From assembly GCA_022072405.1 (NCBI GenBank), contig JAJVHX010000013.1:104769-168768 (forward strand): a stretch of 64,000 nucleotides of DNA. The letters are read 5' to 3'. This document shows positions 15,992 through 25,859 of this stretch, piece after piece. Each line of letters begins with the position of its first letter. Position 1 is the first letter of the stretch. The notes below the pieces were generated by a model. That model was not told the DNA's origin. It saw only the letters and a list, made by a program, of their open reading frames with translations, and searched no databases. Origin of the DNA: Phycisphaerae bacterium. Its GTDB lineage: Bacteria; Planctomycetota; Phycisphaerae; UBA1845; CAIVHJ01. Position numbers and translations under genes: made by a program.

Positions 15992-16870
15992 TCACTTCAC
16001 TAACTGATATTCGCGTAAGACCTGCACCAGTTTTTCGCGCAGGTGCGGCTGCATCGGGCACATCGGCAGTCGAAATTCTTCCGCGATCAACCCGCGTAGC
16101 GCCAGCGCCGTTTTGATCGGCAGCGGATTGGTTTCCAGGAATAGCGCCCGGGCCAGCGGCAGCAGTTCTTCATGATGGCGGCGAGCTTCGTTGAATTGAC
16201 CTGCCAGAAAAGCAGAGGTCAACGCCCGAACGCGACCGGGCACCAGATTGGCCATCACACTGATCACTCCGGTCGCGCCCACGGCCATCAGCGGCAGGGT
16301 GATCGGATCATCACCCGACAGAATGTTGATCGGGCAGGTGGAATGCAGTGTAGCCGCATCTTCCACGCCGCCGGTGGCATGCTTCAGCGTGGTGATGTTG
16401 CTGAAATCATGATGCAGGCGGGCGATCGTTTCTGGTGCAATAGCCACGCCGCAGCGACCGGGAATGTTGTAGAGGATTATCGGCAGCTTCACCCGGCTGG
16501 CAACATAGCCAAAATGCTCATACAACCCCTGTTGCGTGGGCTTGTTGTAATATGGAGACACCAGCATCAAGCCATCCGCGCCCAGATCGCGAGCCTGCTC
16601 GGATAATTTCAGAGATTTATTGGTGGAGTTGCTCCCGCTGCCGACAATAATCGGACAGCGGTGGTTGACGCGCCGCACCACTCGCTCGATCAACTGTGGC
16701 TGCTCGTCATCGGTCAGTGTGGGAGATTCAGCGGTGGTCCCGCACAACACCAGCCCATCGGTGCCTTCCTCCAGTTGCAGATCCACCAGCCGGTCGAGTG
16801 CGGTCCAGTCGATCGCCCCTTGGCGGAATGGAGTGACCAAAGCGACCAGTGTTCCTTTCCAATGGCTCAT
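15992..16870 (-). CDS. dapA: 4-hydroxy-tetrahydrodipicolinate synthase
   Basis: DapA condenses pyruvate with aspartate semialdehyde, the first committed step to diaminopimelate and lysine. At 292 residues it has the usual size. The Schiff-base Lys is K163 (TLKHATG), the catalytic Tyr is Y134 (YNIPGR) and the Thr pair is T45-T46 (GTTAESP). A His follows the Lys where Glu is more common. The ATG overlaps the upstream SGNH gene stop (ATGA). The meso-DAP route agrees with the DNPR motif in MurE in this window. Confidence 0.95.
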   Translation of the reverse strand: MSHWKGTLVALVTPFRQGAIDWTALDRLVDLQLEEGTDGLVLCGTTAESPTLTDDEQPQLIERVVRRVNHRCPIIVGSGSNSTNKSLKLSEQARDLGADGLMLVSPYYNKPTQQGLYEHFGYVASRVKLPIILYNIPGRCGVAIAPETIARLHHDFSNITTLKHATGGVEDAATLHSTCPINILSGDDPITLPLMAVGATGVISVMANLVPGRVRALTSAFLAGQFNEARRHHEELLPLARALFLETNPLPIKTALALRGLIAEEFRLPMCPMQPHLREKLVQVLREYQLVK

Positions 16871-18153
16871 GGTTCTACTGCTCCTTCTTCGGCAGGTGGT
16901 TCGGTGGGTTGAGTAGTGCCGGCAGCCTCCGAGGGGGCTTTGAAGGTCAAGGCTGTGTCGATGGTTTTGCTCAGGCGTAAAATCACCTGCTGCACGCCTT
17001 CCTCATACAGTTGCAATGTCCGCAGGTGCGATTCAAATGCTTCCTGCAGCTCCGGTTCAGTGGGGCGGCGGGGTTTGGTGTCGCGCCAATATTTCTGGGT
17101 GTAGTCGTGGCGGCGTTCAATATACTGCGTCAACGTCCGGAGCGACTGGCTGAGTTGCAGCGGTTGCATTCCGCTGATGTTAATACCCGCCGCCATCTGT
17201 TCCGGGCTGTACACGATCGCATCAGGCCGACCCGCCAGTTGCCAGCCATGTTGCGGTCCGTTCTTGACCACCAGGTGATATTGACACAGCTCATTGCCGG
17301 GCCAATGTTCTTCCTGCCCGGCGGGGAACCGGACTCGCGGCAGAGGCCAGGGCATCGGCAGTTCCTTGAATAGCAGAACCAGTTCCTGATCGGTTGCAGA
17401 TTTGATGGATACGATTCCGGATGAACTGACAGCCTGTTTGGCTTCCAGGTCAACATTGATCTGAACCTGAATCGGTTCCGCCTTCCACAACTTCAGCAGT
17501 TCAGCAGCCACCACCGCATGGCTCAGCGGGCTGGGCATCAGACCGCTACGCATCCGGGTATTGCTTTTTTCCGCCCATTTTTTCTCCAGGGAGTGGGTGT
17601 CCTGCGAAAGCTGGAACCAGTCGATCACCCGGGCCGACTTGGCTTGCGAGACTTCCTTAACCACCTGCACATAACTGCCCAGCGTTTCAATCGGCGCCGG
17701 CCCGCTGCCATTCGGGCTGACCGGCGGCCCTTGCGGCTGGGGAGGAGTCAGCACAATGATTTTGGCAGGCAGGGCGGCAATGGAATCGAGTAGCTGGGCA
17801 TACTGCGTGCGGAACTCCGCCAGATGGTCATGGCCGGGCTCCGGCGGTCGATTGTCATAAACTCCCAGCGAGACCACGACAATCGTCGGCGAGAGCAGTT
17901 TCAATTCGCTGTTTACCCGTTCGAGCGCGTCCTCAGTGGTCTGGTTCTTCAGCCCCAGGTTGAAGAAAGTGGTTTTCAATTCCGGATAGCGGACTCGGAC
18001 GAAGGTCTCAACGTAGAGCGAAAAACGCTGCTCCTGTACGGTGGTGTCGCCGAAAAAGACGACCCGGTCCGTGTCGGTCAATTCGAAAGTGGTGGGTGAC
18101 TGGCTGGTGATCAGGCACCAGCCCCAAATCAACATCCAGCTGCTGAGCATCAT
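16867..18153 (-). CDS. SGNH-hydrolase-like secreted protein, probably without catalytic activity
   Basis: A signal peptide is followed by a GDSL/SGNH fold: block I is VVFFGDTTVQ, block II NLGLKNQTT, block III LGVYDN, block V SGLMPSPLSHAV. The usual GDS nucleophile reads GDT and the Asp of the DxxH-type block V is Ser, so the catalytic triad is not intact. A C-terminal part of about 200 residues has no clear family and ends in a Thr/Pro/Glu tail. Related planctomycete proteins are secreted carbohydrate esterases. It sits between pdxJ and dapA with a 4-bp overlap with dapA. Confidence 0.7.
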   Translation of the reverse strand: MMLSSWMLIWGWCLITSQSPTTFELTDTDRVVFFGDTTVQEQRFSLYVETFVRVRYPELKTTFFNLGLKNQTTEDALERVNSELKLLSPTIVVVSLGVYDNRPPEPGHDHLAEFRTQYAQLLDSIAALPAKIIVLTPPQPQGPPVSPNGSGPAPIETLGSYVQVVKEVSQAKSARVIDWFQLSQDTHSLEKKWAEKSNTRMRSGLMPSPLSHAVVAAELLKLWKAEPIQVQINVDLEAKQAVSSSGIVSIKSATDQELVLLFKELPMPWPLPRVRFPAGQEEHWPGNELCQYHLVVKNGPQHGWQLAGRPDAIVYSPEQMAAGINISGMQPLQLSQSLRTLTQYIERRHDYTQKYWRDTKPRRPTEPELQEAFESHLRTLQLYEEGVQQVILRLSKTIDTALTFKAPSEAAGTTQPTEPPAEEGAVEP

Positions 18154-18159
18154 GCGGGT

Positions 18160-18891
18160 TTACTCCCAGGGAGAAAATTGCAGTAAGAGATTTTTCATCT
18201 GGCTGACCGCCTCGCGCATGCCGACCAGCAGGGCGCGGGCGACGATGGAATGGCCGATATTAAACTCATCCAGTCCAGGCAGCTCCGCTACCGGCTGAAT
18301 ATTGCGATAAGTCAGCCCATGTCCGGCATGAACCGTCAGACCCAGTTCACTGCCCAGTGCGATGCTGCGCTCCAGTTGTTCCAGCGCCCGCAACCGGGAT
18401 CGTTCCTGGCGGGCATGAGCAAATCCGCCGGTCCACAGCTCGATGGCTTCACATCCGCACTCCGCCACCGCCCGGATCTGGGCCTCTTCCGGCTCGATGA
18501 AAGCGCTGACGACGATATCGCGGGCTTGCAGCCGGCGGACCACGCTCTTGATCCGGCGGCTGAATTTAACCACGTTCAATCCGCCCTCGGTGGTCAGTTC
18601 CGCGCGTTTTTCCGGAACCAGCGTACATTGATCCGGGCGCAGTTCAGCGGCGAAGCGCACGATCGGTTCGGCAATAGCCATTTCCATATTCAATTTAACC
18701 GCGACGGTCTCCTTGAGCAGCCGGGCGTCGCGATCCTGGATATGGCGGCGATCTTCGCGCAGGTGAAAGGTGATGCCATCCGCACCGCCCAGCTCGGCAT
18801 CCATGGCCGCCCAGACCGGATCCGGCTCGTCGGTACGGCGGGCTTGGCGCACGGTCGCCACATGGTCAATATTCACGCCCAGTTTGGCCAT
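18160..18891 (-). CDS. pdxJ: Pyridoxine 5'-phosphate synthase
   Basis: PdxJ joins 1-deoxyxylulose 5-phosphate and 3-amino-2-oxopropyl phosphate to form pyridoxine 5'-phosphate (vitamin B6 pathway). The typical N-terminus LGVNIDHVATVRQARR and the motifs GADGITFHLREDRRH, EPEEAQIRAV and HAGHGLTYRN are present. From ATG 18891 the product is 243 residues, the E. coli length. Two more ATGs lie at 18897 and 18900; AGGAG is ten bases before 18891. The frame is open far upstream but that part is not PdxJ-like. The SGNH gene follows after six bases. Confidence 0.95.
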   Translation of the reverse strand: MAKLGVNIDHVATVRQARRTDEPDPVWAAMDAELGGADGITFHLREDRRHIQDRDARLLKETVAVKLNMEMAIAEPIVRFAAELRPDQCTLVPEKRAELTTEGGLNVVKFSRRIKSVVRRLQARDIVVSAFIEPEEAQIRAVAECGCEAIELWTGGFAHARQERSRLRALEQLERSIALGSELGLTVHAGHGLTYRNIQPVAELPGLDEFNIGHSIVARALLVGMREAVSQMKNLLLQFSPWE

Positions 18892-19010
18892 GACCATCAT
18901 TCTCCTGCGGATTTTCCGCTGTGGTGTGTTATTATAAGTGGCGATGCACAGGTGTCCAATGAAGCAATTCTCAACACGGCAGCGATCGTATTGCCGATAC
19001 AGGACTGAAG

Positions 19011-20624
19011 ATGCCGTTAATCGTTCATGGTTTGATGCTGGATCTGGATGAACCGCAGGATCGTCTGCTGGAGCGACTGACTCATCGACTGCAGGTACCC
19101 GGGTCGGCAATTCGGACCTATGGTCTGGTTCGCCGTTCGCTCGATGCCCGCCGCAACCGACCTTTGCAGATGGTATACAGCGTAGAGGTGGCGCTCGATC
19201 AACCACTGCCGGCGGATCAGCGCCTGGTACAACGGTTGCATCGACCGGACGTGCAACTGCTGCCGACACCAGTAAACAACGATCCTCAACCGGGCCAAAC
19301 TCCGTTGCCTCATCGCCCGGTCGTGGTTGGTTTTGGTCCGGCGGGCATGTATGCCGCCTATCGACTGGCCCAGTGGGGTTATCGACCGCTGGTGCTCGAG
19401 CGGGGCCAGCCGGTCCGGACCCGCCATCGTGATATCATGCTCCGCTACTATCGCCAGCGTGATTTCGATCCCGAATCGAACCTGCTCTTTGGTGAAGGTG
19501 GCGCGGGGGCTTATAGCGATGGCAAACTCTATACGCGAATCAATCAGCCGCTGGTGCAGTGGATTTTGCAGGTGTTCTACGAGCACGGTGCCGATGCGGA
19601 TATCCTGATCGACGGCCGGCCGCACATCGGCAGTGATCGGCTGCCCAATATCTGTATGCGCATTCGCCGCCGCATCGAGGAGTGGGGTGGAGAAATTCGT
19701 TTCGGAACACGTCTGGAGGAATTACTGCTGGATGAGCAGGGGGCGGTGCGCGGTGTGCACACCTCTCAGGGGCCTGTCGCCGCCTCACAAATCATTCTGG
19801 CGGTCGGTCACTCCGCGCGGGACACGCTGCGGCGGCTGGTGCAGGGCGGTGTGCGGGCTGAAGCCAAACCCTTCCAGATGGGCGTGCGTATCGAACACCC
19901 GCAGGCCCTGGTGGATCACTGGCAGTATGGTGACCACTGCCTGCAGCAACGGTTGCCGGCGGCGGAATATCATCTGGTCGCCAAGCGGGTGGCGGGCGCG
20001 GCCGGTGATCTGTTCAGCTTCTGCATGTGTCCGGGGGGGACGATTCTGCCCAGCAACGAGTCACCTGGTTTGATTGTGACCAATGGTGCGTCACGCGCTT
20101 CGCGCGGCACACCCTTCGCCAACAGCGGGCTGGTCATCACGGTATCGCCCGATCAATTTGCCAATGATCCGCTCGCCGGATTGGCATTTCAGGAACAGTG
20201 GGAAAAGCTGGCCTATCAGACAACCAGCGACTATCGCGTACCTGTGCAGCGGGCCAGCGATTTTCTCGGCGAGCGAATTTCTGACGGCGCGATTGAGATC
20301 AGTTATCCACTCGGTGGCCAGTGGTGCGCGCTGGCCCCCTTGCTGCCTCCACTGGTTCATCAGAGCATTGGTCGCGGCCTGGAGTCACTGCAGCGTTACA
20401 TGCCCGGTTTTGCCGGACCGGAAGGGTTAATTACCGCTCCCGAAACGCGGGCTTCGGCTCCGATCCGCCTGCCGCGCGATACGCAGACCCGTGAGTCGCT
20501 CTCTACGCCAGGGCTTTTTCCGGTGGGTGAGGGTGCGGGTTATGCGGGGGGCATCATCAGTGCCGCCGTGGACGGTCTGCGTTCCGCCGATACGCTGATT
20601 AACCGCTTTGCACCATTCAAATAG
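19011..20624 (+). CDS. FAD-dependent dehydrogenase (COG2509-like)
   Basis: A 537-residue flavoprotein. An N-terminal ferredoxin-like region (about 1-90) is followed by a dinucleotide-binding fold: VVGFGPAGMYAAYRLAQWG, then GEGGAGAYSDGKL, IILAVGHSARDT and the C-terminal FAD motif GLFPVGEGAGYAGGI. This matches the family of uncharacterised FAD-dependent dehydrogenases that includes large NAD(P)/FAD oxidoreductases. Substrate unknown. Its start is 119 bp from the divergent pdxJ start. A mobile element sits at its 3' end. Confidence 0.88.
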   Translation: MPLIVHGLMLDLDEPQDRLLERLTHRLQVPGSAIRTYGLVRRSLDARRNRPLQMVYSVEVALDQPLPADQRLVQRLHRPDVQLLPTPVNNDPQPGQTPLPHRPVVVGFGPAGMYAAYRLAQWGYRPLVLERGQPVRTRHRDIMLRYYRQRDFDPESNLLFGEGGAGAYSDGKLYTRINQPLVQWILQVFYEHGADADILIDGRPHIGSDRLPNICMRIRRRIEEWGGEIRFGTRLEELLLDEQGAVRGVHTSQGPVAASQIILAVGHSARDTLRRLVQGGVRAEAKPFQMGVRIEHPQALVDHWQYGDHCLQQRLPAAEYHLVAKRVAGAAGDLFSFCMCPGGTILPSNESPGLIVTNGASRASRGTPFANSGLVITVSPDQFANDPLAGLAFQEQWEKLAYQTTSDYRVPVQRASDFLGERISDGAIEISYPLGGQWCALAPLLPPLVHQSIGRGLESLQRYMPGFAGPEGLITAPETRASAPIRLPRDTQTRESLSTPGLFPVGEGAGYAGGIISAAVDGLRSADTLINRFAPFK

Positions 20625-20738
20625 TGATTATTATTTGATGGCTGGATTTAGACCGGCAGCATCCTTGGACCAGAAGTGGTTTCAAAATACCCAGAGCCGC
20701 AAACTTCAACCCGCGCGCGGACATATTTTGCGATATTG

Positions 20739-20827
20739 GGTACTGGTAAAGTATGAATTTTATTCAATCACAAAACCCTGAAGACCGCTCCCTCACGGTC
20801 GCGGCTCGGTGAAACTTTACCAGTACC
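20739..20827 (+). mobile_element. MITE-like element, copy B
   Basis: Ends GGTACTGGTAAAGT and ACTTTACCAGTACC; flanked by the perfect 8-bp duplication CGATATTG (20731-20738, 20828-20835). The inner block GACCGCTCCCTCACGGTCGCGGCTCGG is conserved with the other copies. It lies between convergent genes. Confidence 0.88.
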
Positions 20828-20844
20828 CGATATTGATATCACCT

Positions 20845-23046
20845 TTAGCGGGAGATTCGTGGTGCCTTCTGGGCCGTCGGATTGGTGGCGGGTTGTGAAG
20901 TCAATTCGCGGAAGGGTTCCAGGCGGGTGACGAATTCATTGGTCATCACCTGCGGCAGGTCACTGGCCAGCATCTCCAGCAGTTGTGCAGCCTCGGTCAT
21001 CTGATTGCCGGCCAGACATTCTCCCAGATAAGCAAGCAACTCCGTCTGGATCGTCTGAACCATGGCCTCACCCTGCAATTGCATGATTCGTTCCGCCTGA
21101 TTGATGGCCGGGGCGTAGCGTTTCGCCCGCAGCAGCATCCGCCAGCGCTGCCAGGCAGCTTCCTGCGCCGCGGCGCTGGAGTCGATCAGGGCATCATGCT
21201 CGACCAGCTCCCAGTAGCGGGCTGCTTCATTGAACCGCTGCACCCGTTCATACTGCTTCGCCAGGGTCATGCGCACTTCGTTCAAGCTGGCCGGTGGAGG
21301 CGCCATATTCTGCAGTCGGTTTTCCAGCTCTTTCAGCCGTTCGATCTGTTCGTTGGGATATTCTGCCAGTTTCATTATCCAGGCTAACTGCTGATCGTTA
21401 TCCCGCGTGAGTCGGATTTTATCAAAGCTGTTCCACAGGGCCTCGCGTACCGTGGAATCTGTTTCAACATCTTTACCGAGGCGGTTGTACAAATTCTGTA
21501 AATCGGCATCGCTGCTGCCTAACATGCCGATGCCCAGAGCTGATTCCCGCCGGACGGCTGCACTGCTATCCGTCAGTAACGGCGTGATGGCACTCAGGTA
21601 GCCGGCATCACCGATTCCCGTCAAACCCGCCACACAACGGACCCGAATTTCCGCCTGGGGATGTTGCAGATTTTTCAGCAGGTAGGGGGCGGCCTCCGCA
21701 GTACCAATCGATGACATCGCCACCAGCACGGCTGCCTGGGCTTCATTCTGATCGGCTAATTGATCGAATTTCGTTTTCAAGGCCGTGACAATCGCCGCCT
21801 GTTGTTCCGGGGCGACTTTCCCACGGGCATTGATTCTCCCCAGGGCCCGCGCCGCCGCAGCGCTCTCCGCCGGATCGGATTGCTGGAGAATGATCAGAAG
21901 AGGACCGTTGGCATCGACACTGCCCAGTTTTCCCAGGGTATCGATGGCTGCCAGACGAACACTGTTATCCGTTTCGCGTTCCAGGGCGGCGACCACCTTG
22001 AGCGCATCACCGCTTTCACGGAGATGGCCAAGAATGGTCAATACGCCGATCCGCACCGCAGCGGCCGGATCTTCCAGCTTCTGCCGGATCAATTCCGTGA
22101 GTTCCGGGCTGGGCAGCTGGCCTTCGCCGATATTGGTCTGAATCAGGCGCAACGCCAGCAACCGCACGGTCTCCTGCGGGTCTGCCAGAAAGTTTTTCAG
22201 CCGTTCGGTTCGTTCGGTCACGGCCGTCAGTGTATAAATTTGCTCCAGCGAGCGGATGAGCCGATCGTTGATTCGTTCCAGATTGAGACGCTGGGTCTCC
22301 AGTTGCTGCTGACAGATTTCCAGCTTGCGGCGTAACCAATCTTCAGAACTGAGTGTGCCGTTCGCGTCCCACCAGGTTAACCATTTGTCAGCTTCTGTTC
22401 CGAGGTCTACCCCACAAGCTTGCCGCAGGGCGGTATATAGGGCGCCGTCGATAGCCCCATCGCGCTCGCTGAGCAGAGGAATCAACAAGCTGCAGGCTCG
22501 TTGACTGTCCAGCATCCTGCCAAACGGCAGCAAGGCGGCCTGTCGGGTTTCTGTGGCCAGGGCATTGTCCTGGACCAGGGCCATTAACCGTTCCGCTACC
22601 ATCGGATCGTTGTAGCGGGCCAGGGCGATCCCCGCTTCGGTGCGTAATTCAACATTACTGTCCTGCAACGAACGCAGCAGCGGCTCGAGATAAATTTCCG
22701 CCGGTGCGCCGTTCTGGGCCAGTGCCCGACAGATCGCCAGTCGTGCTCCTGGATGATCTGCGATTTCCAGCAACTCAACCGCCACGGCCTGGGCTGCCGG
22801 CCAATCCTGGGCGATCAGCTTGCGGGCACTGAACACCCGCTGATCGATCGCCACATTGTTATTCTTGATAATGGCCACCCAATTGGCGAGTTCATCGGCT
22901 TGCTCAGTGGTGGGTTGGCTGGGTGCGGTGCTGGTGGTGACCATCTGTTCCAGCGGACTGGTCGGCTGGCTCTCCTGGGCCGAGACTGTCATCGTGAATA
23001 GTCCAACCCCGATCATACTGCAGATAAGTAACCGTCGCATCATCAT
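20845..23046 (-). CDS. Secreted HEAT-repeat protein
   Basis: From ATG 23046 the product is about 733 residues with a signal peptide (LLICSMIGVGLFTMTVSAQ). The body is a long series of HEAT/armadillo-type repeats (for example DNSVRLAAIDTLGKLGSVDANGP, PQAEIRVRCVAGLTGIGDAG, DSSAAVRRESALGIGML). A coiled-coil stretch lies near QQQLETQRLNLERIND. The C-terminal part has TPR-like helices. Such solenoids mediate protein binding; nothing catalytic is seen. The frame opens 31 codons further upstream; the clustered ATGs at 23046-23040 before the signal peptide are the likelier starts. Confidence 0.82.
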   Translation of the reverse strand: MMMRRLLICSMIGVGLFTMTVSAQESQPTSPLEQMVTTSTAPSQPTTEQADELANWVAIIKNNNVAIDQRVFSARKLIAQDWPAAQAVAVELLEIADHPGARLAICRALAQNGAPAEIYLEPLLRSLQDSNVELRTEAGIALARYNDPMVAERLMALVQDNALATETRQAALLPFGRMLDSQRACSLLIPLLSERDGAIDGALYTALRQACGVDLGTEADKWLTWWDANGTLSSEDWLRRKLEICQQQLETQRLNLERINDRLIRSLEQIYTLTAVTERTERLKNFLADPQETVRLLALRLIQTNIGEGQLPSPELTELIRQKLEDPAAAVRIGVLTILGHLRESGDALKVVAALERETDNSVRLAAIDTLGKLGSVDANGPLLIILQQSDPAESAAAARALGRINARGKVAPEQQAAIVTALKTKFDQLADQNEAQAAVLVAMSSIGTAEAAPYLLKNLQHPQAEIRVRCVAGLTGIGDAGYLSAITPLLTDSSAAVRRESALGIGMLGSSDADLQNLYNRLGKDVETDSTVREALWNSFDKIRLTRDNDQQLAWIMKLAEYPNEQIERLKELENRLQNMAPPPASLNEVRMTLAKQYERVQRFNEAARYWELVEHDALIDSSAAAQEAAWQRWRMLLRAKRYAPAINQAERIMQLQGEAMVQTIQTELLAYLGECLAGNQMTEAAQLLEMLASDLPQVMTNEFVTRLEPFRELTSQPATNPTAQKAPRISR

Positions 23047-23329
23047 CCCTGATCCTGCATGGATACGTGACTGGGCTGGCGCAGCGCGGGTCGCACACTC
23101 ATGTTGGAGTCGGTTGAACTGATCCGGTGAATGTGTCACCCCTGCATCACCCTCAGCCCGGGACGTTCGACAGCTTCAGTTCACTGGAGTCGCACCCGCT
23201 CAATCGCCGTAGCCGCTTTATACTGTTTCCGGCTTGTTTTTTCAACCCGCCAGCCCTGTTACACTCGTTGTGTATCGTTTCATTTTCATCGGTGATTGAG
23301 CGAATCTATACAACAACTCGCTCCCCAGC

Positions 23330-24739
23330 TTATAAGCCGTCGGTAAGTGGTGTCGGGCTGGCAACCTGGCGAAAAATATTTATTTTTTCCCACGCCGATC
23401 CCTGCCAGCGCATCATCAGTAACGCCGCCACTAAAATGATCAGCAACGTTGCCATCATCCAGGGACCAACACTGCCCAGTGACGGTAACCAATAGCTGAT
23501 CAATGACCCGCCGCCGATTAAAATCAACCAGTGGCTGATGACAAACACGACCATCGGCCAACGTGTGTCTCCCGCCCCGCGCAAGGCGTAATAAAAGGTT
23601 TGTCCGATAATGTCGAAGAATTGAAAGATCGCCAGGCAGCACAATACCTGCCGGCCAATGGCAATGACTTCTTCCTTCTGGTTGAACAGCTTCACCAGTT
23701 CGGGGCTGAAGAGCCGGTAGAGGACAGAGAGCGTACCGACATAGACCATGGTCAATTGAACCCCAGCCCAGGTCATCCGCCGGGCCTGTGGAATGTTCTG
23801 CTGGCCGATGGCTTTGCCTACCAGCGCCGTCACCGCCTGGCCGACCCCGACCATCGGCATGAAACTGATACGGATATACTGCCAGCCGACATTGCTCGCC
23901 GCCAAAGCGAGTGTGCCGAATTGGCCAATCAGCACATTGATGAAGATCGCCCAGACCACTACTTCACTCAGCCACTGAATTCCCTGGGGCAGGCTGATTC
24001 GCAGAAAAGCAGCCATCCGCTCGCGTTGCCACCGCCAACCCTGCCGCGTACCAAATTCCCGCGCCTGGACCGGGTGCAGATACTTCAACAACAAGCGCCC
24101 GGATTGATAGACCGCCGCAACCAATGTGCCAGCGGCTGCCCCGGTGAACCCCATTCGCGGAAAACCCGCCACACCGAAAATCAGCAGGTAATTCATTAGG
24201 ATGTTCAGACCGTTCGCTTCAATCGCCGCTCTCATGGTGATCGTCGGCCGATGAATACCATTGAAAAACGAGCCTAACGCCTGTGCGACCAGGGTCGGCA
24301 GGATGGACCAGAGAGTAACGCGGATATAGTCCACCTCCAACGCCTGCACTTCGGGCGCATGATCGATAAGCCGGATTAATCCGGGTATCAACGGCCAGAA
24401 CAATAATCCGCCAATTCCCAGCAATCCGGACAGATAAAGACTCTGCCAGCCGTAGGCGCCACTCTCCTGCGGTTGGCTTTTCCCCAATACCTGGGCAGCG
24501 AAAGTGCTGACCGCCGAGACCACTCCCATGCCCATGGCAATATAACACCAGGGTAGCATCTGCGCCGGTACGATCGCCGCCTGAGCTTCCGTGCCCAGTC
24601 TCGATACAAAGGTAAAGTCCACGATGCGCATGATCATCGGGCTGCAGGTGCTGATGACCATCGGAATGGACATCCGCAACACCCGTTGCAGTTCACCGCC
24701 CGCTGCTTCGAATTGTGGTTCGTGAGTTTCCAGATTCAT
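23330..24739 (-). CDS. MATE family multidrug/Na+ antiporter
   Basis: The 469-residue protein has 12 predicted transmembrane helices in two related halves, as in NorM-type MATE transporters, which export cationic drugs in exchange for Na+ or H+. Typical features are the start VLRMSIPMVISTCSPMIMRIVD, QALGSFFNGIHRPTITM in the first half, and WQYIRISFMPMVGVGQAVTALVG in the second. The substrate is not predictable. It is monocistronic, with a transcription terminator of the sigma gene upstream (24797-24844). Confidence 0.9.
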   Translation of the reverse strand: MNLETHEPQFEAAGGELQRVLRMSIPMVISTCSPMIMRIVDFTFVSRLGTEAQAAIVPAQMLPWCYIAMGMGVVSAVSTFAAQVLGKSQPQESGAYGWQSLYLSGLLGIGGLLFWPLIPGLIRLIDHAPEVQALEVDYIRVTLWSILPTLVAQALGSFFNGIHRPTITMRAAIEANGLNILMNYLLIFGVAGFPRMGFTGAAAGTLVAAVYQSGRLLLKYLHPVQAREFGTRQGWRWQRERMAAFLRISLPQGIQWLSEVVVWAIFINVLIGQFGTLALAASNVGWQYIRISFMPMVGVGQAVTALVGKAIGQQNIPQARRMTWAGVQLTMVYVGTLSVLYRLFSPELVKLFNQKEEVIAIGRQVLCCLAIFQFFDIIGQTFYYALRGAGDTRWPMVVFVISHWLILIGGGSLISYWLPSLGSVGPWMMATLLIILVAALLMMRWQGSAWEKINIFRQVASPTPLTDGL

Positions 24740-24796
24740 AGACGGATATTGTAGCAGTCTGTGAGGTATGACGTCGTTGATGCTGGATAAGAGCGG

Positions 24797-24844
24797 AAAA
24801 AAAGCAGGTTTCCAGCAGTCGTTATAGCAACCGTGGAAACCTGC
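24797..24844 (-). terminator. Rho-independent terminator of the sigma factor gene
   Basis: On the minus strand GCAGGTTTCCA pairs perfectly with TGGAAACCTGC (11 bp) and is followed by CTTTTTTTCC. It lies 24 bp after the sigma gene stop. Confidence 0.85.
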
Positions 24845-24867
24845 CTGATTTATTACGCAAATACGGA

Positions 24868-25698
24868 TCAGAGCAATTCAGCTTCATCATCGATCAGAAC
24901 GCGTCGCAATTTATTCAGGGCGGATTCCTGTATCTGGCGAACCCGCTCTTTGCTGATATGCATTTTTTCACCCACCATTTTGAGCGTGGCCCGCTTAGCC
25001 TGCTCATGCAATGGAAAACGTTCCTGTAAAACGAAGCGTTCCGTATCGTTCAACTCAGCCAGGTCATCCTTCAACGCCGAGGTAACCCGTTCCGCCAGGT
25101 AATCCAGTTGCTCATCATGACGGAGATCATCTGATTGATCTGGCTCCATGTGGGGTTCGTAGCTGGCGGCACGCAGATGGTATCGCTTGCTTTCCATCAG
25201 TGCCGAGCGCGAAAAGGCGCGCAGAATCGCGTTACAGGCATAGGTGCTGAAACGAAATCCGCTCCACGGGTCGTAGGTGTCCACCGCCCGCAATAAAGCC
25301 ATCAACCCTTCACTGCGAATTTCATCATATTCCACATTGGTGAAGCGGTTCTTACTGAGCAGGTCGAAGACCAGACCCATGTTGGCATTAATCAACCGAT
25401 CGCGAATTTCAAAGTATTGCTTATACCAGCGCAGGTATCGTTTACGTTCCGGCGTGGATAAGCGTTCCAGATCATCCCACATCCTGCTCATGCGGTAGCC
25501 GCAATACTGCATCCGTTTAAATAGGACCAATTCTTCAGGATGCGTCAGGCGACCTTCGCGGGGTGGATCTATGCTGCGTCGAAAGAGTTTGTGAACCGCA
25601 CCGGCGCGACGTAATTCAGCATGAGGAATAAAGCGCGGGGGCTGAGGAAGCTCCGCACGAGTCAGGGCAGGATTGCTTGTCAGTACATCACGAACCAT
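24868..25698 (-). CDS. Sigma-70 family RNA polymerase sigma factor
   Basis: The 276-residue protein has region 2 (RDRLINANMGLVFDLLSK, then DEIRSEGLMALLRAVDTYDPWSGFRFSTYA, the core-binding and -10 recognition segment) and region 4 (LNDTERFVLQERF, then HISKERVRQIQESALNKLR, the -35 HTH). Region 1.1 is absent, so it is a non-essential group 2/3-type factor rather than the primary sigma. AAGGAGG precedes the ATG. It stands alone, with its own terminator. Its regulon is unknown. Confidence 0.92.
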   Translation of the reverse strand: MVRDVLTSNPALTRAELPQPPRFIPHAELRRAGAVHKLFRRSIDPPREGRLTHPEELVLFKRMQYCGYRMSRMWDDLERLSTPERKRYLRWYKQYFEIRDRLINANMGLVFDLLSKNRFTNVEYDEIRSEGLMALLRAVDTYDPWSGFRFSTYACNAILRAFSRSALMESKRYHLRAASYEPHMEPDQSDDLRHDEQLDYLAERVTSALKDDLAELNDTERFVLQERFPLHEQAKRATLKMVGEKMHISKERVRQIQESALNKLRRVLIDDEAELL

Positions 25699-25859
25699 GT
25701 GTACCTCCTTTTGCCCTTATATATGACTATAATAGTACTAATTATTGCAGATTTCGCAAGCAGTTAATCGCGTTAATTTTGATGTTGGTTATATTAAATA
25801 ATTTTCAGATAAATGAATGTAACTAGATGTGAGCAATATTGATTACGGCGTGATTATAT

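Noticed and set aside
20625..20845. MITE copy B as a bidirectional terminator
   Set aside because: It forms stems but has no T tract on either strand.
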